Source of the DNA: Gigaspora margarita
Lineage: Eukaryota > Glomeromycota > Glomeromycetes > Diversisporales > Gigasporaceae
Length of the DNA: 64,000 nucleotides
Direction: 5' to 3'
Assembly (NCBI GenBank): GCA_009809945.1
Contig: WTPW01002252.1
Location: forward strand, 39,234 to 103,233
The notes under the pieces are model-generated. The model was not told the origin of the DNA. It saw nothing but the letters and a program-made list of their open reading frames with translations, and did no database searches. The position numbers and the translations under genes were made by a program. Shown here piece by piece: positions 58,904 to 64,000 of this stretch (its first letter is position 1; each line of letters starts with the position of its first letter).

Positions 58904-59911
58904 GGGTGTGGTGACTTAGGGAAGTTGGTAAGTTGTCACCCTTCAAGCGGCAGGTCTAGAGTTCAAATCCCACTGGCGACGCTTTGAAAATAAAACCTGT
59001 AGTACGGTAACTATTGTCTTGTCGATCGGTCAGATATATTACCTGTAATCCTTGGTTACCATCTAGAATGGGAGCTTTCAGGCGTATTTGTGTATCATTA
59101 CACAGACAAATCCAAGGGACCGGAGAAATGAAAACCCGTTTGGCAAGTTCTAAGTAAGGAGGTAGCAAAGATCTTTGATAGTGCTACCAAAACCGGAGAA
59201 TCGAAAACCAGAGCCGGAATATCAGACGAATAAAGACCCTCAGGGACAGGGGTTTACAACCTGGCCGCCGGAGTCACACCGGAGGAAAAGGACCTATGCT
59301 ATAGAAGTAGGTACCAAGGGAAGAAAGAACCATAGTGGTACCTAATGCTGGGTTAATCGAACCTTCCGGGCTAACTGGTTTGGAAGTTTGGGAAGCTGGT
59401 ATAAGGACCAGTAGGATGGTAGAGGTGGGTGCTAGGGTTGGAGCAAACCTTACAAGAGCATAAAGTAGGTAACGGTAGCGGTTTAATGGTTAGCCCTGAC
59501 TGCAAGTATATAGGTAAAGCTGTAGCGTAAGTTACCGAAGTGTAGGTATTACCTGGGTGGGACAGAGACTGCTCTACCAAGTTTCCTGCAAGGATAAACT
59601 AGTCCTAAGGACTATAGCAGTAAATGATCTGGGGTCCGGACTGACTATATATATACCGCGGATACCGGTGAAACAGTTGAGATTGGTCAAGGAGCTGAAG
59701 ATCAGAGGGTTTAAATAGGCAATTTCCGTAGTTGGGTTGCAGATATGGCATCTAGTGTGGAACCTTCGGGCGGACCACTTAAATTAGACACCAAAAGTGT
59801 ACGTGTGGCTAGTTGTACTCTCATCCAAGTGTAACTTTCCAATGTGTAAACTAAATAAATCCTAGGCCCCAAGCAGGCACTTTGAAACCAAAAAATATAT
59901 ATATATTTCAG
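58904..59911 (+). mobile_element. tRNA-headed SINE-like retroposon, copy 3, full length
   Basis: Flanked by a 9-bp direct repeat AATAGAAAA (58895-58903 and 59912-59920). Head GGGTGTGGTGACTTAGG with B-box-like GTTCAAATCC at 58961-58970. The body has GGTAAAGCTGTAGCG, GTGTAGGTATTACCTGGGT, GATCAGAGGGTTTAAATAGG and GCGGACCACTTAAATTAGAC blocks. The tail is AATAAATCCTAGGCCCC and GCACTTTGAAACC followed by A/AT repeats. About 1.0 kb, long for a SINE. Inserted into the LINE relic. Confidence 0.8.
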
Positions 59912-60373
59912 AATAGAAAAAGTATTTGCGAGCTTTTTTAATAATAATATTGACTTCTAAATAAGTTAGTATTTAAAGTTTGGCCTAATGGTAAATAAGA
60001 CTAGTATGATAGACAAATGGGTTAATCTTTTGAAGTTGGTTGATCTGCAATCAAATAATGGAAATGGTTGTCAAAAATAGTTTGCTCTAAAGACTAAGAA
60101 CCATTGAGATTGTTTGCTTTTAGATAAATAATAGATTCTCAGAAATATGTACTAACATGCTAGAAATATTTTGTTGTTCACTAAGTTTAATTGTTTCAAG
60201 TACATAATTTGTTTGTTCTGCAGTTGTTTTTTAAAGATTTTATATTTGAAATAGATCTTAAAAATGTGTTCTAAAAGTATTTACTGTAGCTAATTGTTTG
60301 AGACCAGGTGATTTTAGTACTTGCATTAATTAATATTCTAAATCTAGAAAGGATGAAAATAATTTTAATATAG

Positions 60374-60972
60374 CCCTTCAGGGTTTTCTCTCAAAACTTT
60401 TACAAAAAGTGGGAAATCCAGCTTACCCCCTTCAAAAGATCGGCATTGTTTACATTTTCTAATTGGGATAGCGTCTACCCAATTGGTGGCAAGTCAGGTG
60501 TGCTCTCAGTAACCTGGCTGAGTAAACAATTTGGACACATGCGATATTTTGGTAGAAAATTCGAGTAAAAATTTCTTTCTAGAACATTCTTTTAGACGTA
60601 TGCAATTTTCTTTCGAATATTGTAAATATAATACATAGAGAGTATTTTCTACATAGTATTATATAATTTTTATACTATTTCTTAGATTGTTTAGCTAGTT
60701 CTTTTCATTTGTTTTTTTTTTGGTCGGTTCTTTGCTGGGGTTTTTTACTTTTTTGGTAGCTGAGTACCATGTTATACGTATACTTTAAATATGTGTTTAT
60801 GCACGTATGTGGGTATAGGTGGCAGACATCAGTGCAACTACCAGACATGGGTCTATCCAATGAGGTGGATCGGGTTTATGCTTAACATATAATTGATAGA
60901 ATATTTGTATTTATGCAAATCTATTAATAAAGTTAACGCGCAGTTTAGTCAAAGGTTAAAAAAAAAAAAAAA
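60374..60972 (+). mobile_element. Poly(A) retroposon with 13-bp target duplication
   Basis: Perfect direct repeats AATTTTAATATAG at 60361-60373 and 60973-60985. The insert begins CCCTTCAGGGTTTTCTC and ends AATAAAGTTAACGCGC, CAAAGGTT and an A run of about 14. No coding frame; contains GGTGGCAAGTCAGGTGTGCT and a T-rich middle. Likely a 5'-truncated LINE end or another SINE. It is a young insertion because the duplication is exact. Confidence 0.75.
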
Positions 60973-61274
60973 AATTTTAATATAGTAGTTAGTTAGGACC
61001 ATCTATTCAAGAGAATGAGTGTTAAAATATACTGATTGTGAACCATATATTGTTTTGCAACTGCTATAGTCTAATATGTATAGTTTTTCTAAGAGTATTA
61101 TTGTCATTGATTCTTATTAAAAAATTAAATATATAGTACTGCAGTTGTATATTCTAGATATTGCAGATATTATATATGTTATAGTTGAGCATAGTACTAT
61201 TAGGAATAGAGTATAAAAGCTAGGATTTGTGTTTTGTTACAGTTAGATACTAAGATAGTATTTTAGAGTATATA

Positions 61275-61617
61275 CAGTGTGGGATAGCATAAACCAACAC
61301 CCCTGCACCAAATTTTGAAATAAATACTCAATTCTGATTGGCTAGTATAATGTAATCAATTGTGATTGGTCAAAAATTACATATGAGTTTCTTTTTTTTA
61401 TATATTAAATGCCAAATTTCAATTTCATAATAAATTTTAAATTGATATAACCTTATAAAATTAAAATAAAATAAAAATCTTTTTTAACCAAATTGTAGCT
61501 TAGCCTCAAAGCTACAATTTGGTTAAAAAATTTTTTGAAAAAATTTTTTATTTTTAAGTTATATCAATTTTTGTAAAATTTATATAAAAAGGTATTGGTT
61601 TATAGTGCTTTGCACTG
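61275..61617. mobile_element. Tc1/mariner-like MITE, about 343 bp
   Basis: Ends CAGTGTGGGATAGCATAAAC and the mirror GTTTATAGTGCTTTGCACTG, both bordered by TA as in Tc1/mariner insertions. The centre is a strong hairpin with ACCAAATTGTAGCTT / AAGCTACAATTTGGT. Confidence 0.7.
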
Positions 61618-62139
61618 TAGAATATAGGAGCACTATATTGTACAATTGGTACTCTATAGTTGGAATCAGAACTGTATTGATGATATATAAAATTTTTTAA
61701 TTTGTAATTCTTTTAGTTTTGGTGATATTAATTAGATGAGTAGCTTTTTTTCAAATTAGTTTTGCTTGCTATATGCTTTTGTTATCTAAATTGAACTAGC
61801 ATCCTAGAAACTTAAATAGCTAGTTAGATGGTAATGGTTTAAATTGGTAATTAAAATATAAAAAAGGAACTGTACTTTTGTAATTTATAGTAAAGATCAA
61901 CTTAAATAGGTTGATTTGGATATCTGTCATTTGGTAAAAGGATGTGGCTATTTGAATAGTTTGTACTAATTTATCAAAAGATAATATAATTCACAGTTTG
62001 TCATTAGAAAGTAAGTTAGTAAATTTTGTCTAAAGTTAGATTGGTTTTTTAGTTGGCTTGTAGTGAGTAGTTAGATATTTGTATAGCAATATAATTTATT
62101 AGTGAATCATAGTATATTCTTCAGAAAAGGGTATTATTG

Positions 62140-62631
62140 TCTTTTCTTGATTGATTCCATTTTTAACTGTATATGTGTTAATAAAACCCAAGTTGATAAT
62201 TATTATAAACTGCTATATAACAACTCAAATCTGTTATATTCCACCAAAAAAATTAATTAGTAAAAAAAAAGAAAATAATTAGTAAAAATGAGAGGGTCTA
62301 ATATATGAAGATTGTTTATATCATCACCAAAATTTGTATAGGGATTACTATTGATATTAATCGGTTATTGGTTAGTAATCGATTAAAATCCCCATAACGA
62401 GGACTATCGATTAAGTTAGTAATCGATAATAATTGGTAATATTCGATAATAATCAAATTAAAAATCATGAATAATAATTCTAATCAGTACTATTATACTT
62501 TATACTTATTTTTAAACGTTTTACAGGTTTTCAAATATTTTTGCAAGGTTTCGCATTTTAATATAAAATTTTATATTTTTTTATTTATTATTATTATTAT
62601 ACATTATATTTTAAATTAAATATCAGTCAGT
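62140..62631. other. AT-rich spacer with clustered TAATCGAT motifs
   Basis: At 62340-62470 the sequence ATAGGGATTACTATTGAT leads into repeated TAATCGAT / ATCGATTA. This may be a small or broken further member of the TAGGG repeat-hairpin class, but the right end was not found. The rest is plain AT-rich DNA. Confidence 0.35.
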
Positions 62632-63433
62632 CGATTTGTCACACTATCGTTACATGTAAATTTTATATATATAAAATTATAAAAAAAAACATATAAAATT
62701 ACTATAAACTTTGAAGAAATGATGTTCCAAAGTTTACATATCAACTTAAAATTAAATTCTTTGCGAATATAAAACAAGGGGAGTATAAAAAGGTAGTACA
62801 AAAATTAGATCAAAATTTCACTAATTTTGCACAAAACAAAAATGTAACTTCATTAAAACAAATATTTTTTGATTTTAAAATGAAAATCTTATGTAAAATC
62901 ATGCTTTAAACAACTTTACTTAATTGGCAGAAGTGGGTTACCTTGTAAGAAAAATAGGTTATCTATATGCTAAAGTCAAAATTTTTAACTTTACAAGATA
63001 AAACTTTTTTTTTCATTAGACAACCTACTTTGGGCTCTTAAATGTGTGGTAAAATTACATGCCGAACAACTTTTTATCTTGTTAAGTTAAAAATTTTGAC
63101 TTTAGCATATAGATAACCCATTTTTCTTACAAGGTAACCCACTTCTGCCGATTAAGTTAAGTTGTTTAGAGCAAGATTTTACATAAGATCCTCATCTTAA
63201 AATTGGAAAATATTTGTTTTTGACGAAGTTACATTTTCGTTTTGTGCAAAATCAGTGAAATTTTGATCTGATTTTTGTACTACTTTTTTCTCCTTCCCTT
63301 GTTCTATATTCCCAAAGAATTTAATTTTAAGTTGATATGTAGACTTTGGAACATTATTTCTTCAAAGTTTATAGTAATTTTATATGTTTTTTTTTATAAT
63401 TTTATATATAAAAAATTTACATGTGACAAATCG
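62632..63433. mobile_element. 800-bp fold-back element with ~390-bp arms
   Basis: The left arm starts CGATTTGTCACA and the right arm ends TGTGACAAATCG. The arms match almost continuously, for example AAATTACTATAAACTTTGAA and its mirror. One 10-base indel sits near the ends and the loop is around 63020-63070. No coding frame. Confidence 0.75.
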
Positions 63434-63466
63434 AATGATTGATATATTTTATTGAGTTTTACTAAA

Positions 63467-63808
63467 ATGCACCTATGGTGTTTTACACCATGTTATACAA
63501 AACTATTAGAATAGCCAATCAAAATTTAAGATCAGGTGTAACATAAAATTTCGTGTTTTTGTTTATTTTTTTTAAAAAAACATTCATATCTCAAAATTTT
63601 GCTTATGAAACCAACTTTGGGGCTCTAATAAAAAAATTCCTTGCTAAATTTTGTATATACTAATGCTCCGATAAAATCCCAGGCCTCATCCTAACCCTAA
63701 AGTAATCAAAATTTATTTTTTGTTTTATAAAAATTTATTTTTTGTTTTTGTTACACGAATTTGCAAATCTAATTTACCTATGATAGTAAAACACCATAAG
63801 TGTAATTT
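63467..63808. mobile_element. MITE with CACCTATGGTGTTTTAC ends
   Basis: Left GCACCTATGGTGTTTTACAC and right GTAAAACACCATAAGTGTAA are near mirrors. The interior is AT-rich without coding capacity. Confidence 0.6.
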
Positions 63809-64000
63809 TTTTTTTTTTTTTTAAACTTAGGCAGTCTCGCCACTACTTTTTATTAAGAGAATTGTACTATCTAAGACTATACAAATAATTACTTAATATC
63901 TAAGTTTGACATCACCCGACTATCATTAAGGTACCCAGGTGCGACCTGCCGCACTATTTGAACCTTGGTTCAAATAGAAGGCGTGTCCGACTCGCCTATA
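63809..64000 (-). mobile_element. 3' end of a retroposon running off the window
   Basis: On the minus strand the tail reads GGCGAGACTGCC, AAGTTT and an A run, matching the SINE copy 1 tail (GGCGAGGCTGCC, AAGTT, A run). Upstream, toward the window edge, is CGACCTGCCGC and GGTTCAAATAG. These resemble the SINE head region but in the opposite order, so the relation is unclear. Truncated by the window end. Confidence 0.5.

Larger units (their letters stand above)
55631..62130 (-). pseudogene. Relic LINE, minus strand, split by later insertions
   Basis: Reading the minus strand from high to low coordinates recovers LINE order. An RT stretch after motif C (about 62100-61640, with SFYQMTDIQIN and a decayed FLGCWF-like box) comes first. 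Unassigned parts follow at 61270-60986 and 60360-59921. An RNase H core lies at about 57040-56740 (F-Y-M-D-G, then ANWSSSYNVKL, the sequence around a former TDS motif). A long C-terminal frame runs about 56290-55830 with LPTHAHFYQIYSNLF. Substitutions look dominated by G-to-A on the coding strand (Glu to Lys, Asp to Asn, Trp to stop), consistent with deamination of methylated cytosine or RIP-like mutation. Inserts at 56424, 57310, 58199, 58904, 60374 and 61275 break it up. Confidence 0.65.

Overview
The window is nuclear DNA of a very AT-rich eukaryote. Genes have many short AT-rich introns with GT-AG borders. One gene has a BTB-BACK-TLDc architecture and one encodes a TnpB/Fanzor-family protein. 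Many LINEs, SINEs and small palindromic elements surround the few genes. Together this fits an arbuscular mycorrhizal fungus (Glomeromycotina, Rhizophagus-like). The organism is an inference from family content and composition; no marker gene fixes the species.

Layout. 1-23 kb is a graveyard of mobile elements. It holds hairpin (MITE-like) elements, an approximately 857-bp duplication around a single N, an 8-kb LINE (LINE A, plus strand, about 3.8-11.65 kb, decayed in ORF2), three copies of a 0.8-1.0 kb tRNA-headed SINE (two with clear target-site duplications, one degenerate), and nested hAT-like elements with 8-bp duplications. 21-28 kb has no recognisable gene. The gene island is 28-43.3 kb: a ten-exon CAMK-like protein kinase (28047-30661), a two-exon BTB-BACK-TLDc gene (32700-34597), an intact single-exon Fanzor/TnpB-like RNA-guided nuclease on the minus strand (35377-37098), a small acidic orphan gene on the minus strand (39852-40262), and a complete eleven-exon V-ATPase subunit C gene (41211-43332). 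From 44 kb to the end is repeat territory again: a 706-bp N gap flanked by a perfect 73-bp palindrome, a second LINE on the minus strand (LINE B, about 44.8-51.8 kb, broken by stops and frameshifts), a 210-bp inverted repeat at its 5' end, a low-complexity tract with a reiterated 17-bp motif (53.6-55 kb), and a strongly decayed minus-strand LINE relic (about 55.6-62.1 kb) split by at least six later insertions.

Most notable. (1) The Fanzor-like gene keeps the RuvC catalytic residues and zinc ribbon. Upstream of it lies a palindromic hairpin nearly the same as the one directly in front of the acidic orphan gene. (2) A class of small hAT-like elements has TAGGG ends and 8-bp target duplications, but each body is built from a different short repeat folded into a hairpin. 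(3) LINE A ORF1 is built from several copies of a roughly 50-70 residue motif. (4) The SINEs appear to share 3' tails with other retroposons in the window, which suggests they borrow LINE machinery.

Gene coordinates were built by hand from reading frames and splice motifs. Family assignments rest on motifs read by eye, without database searches.
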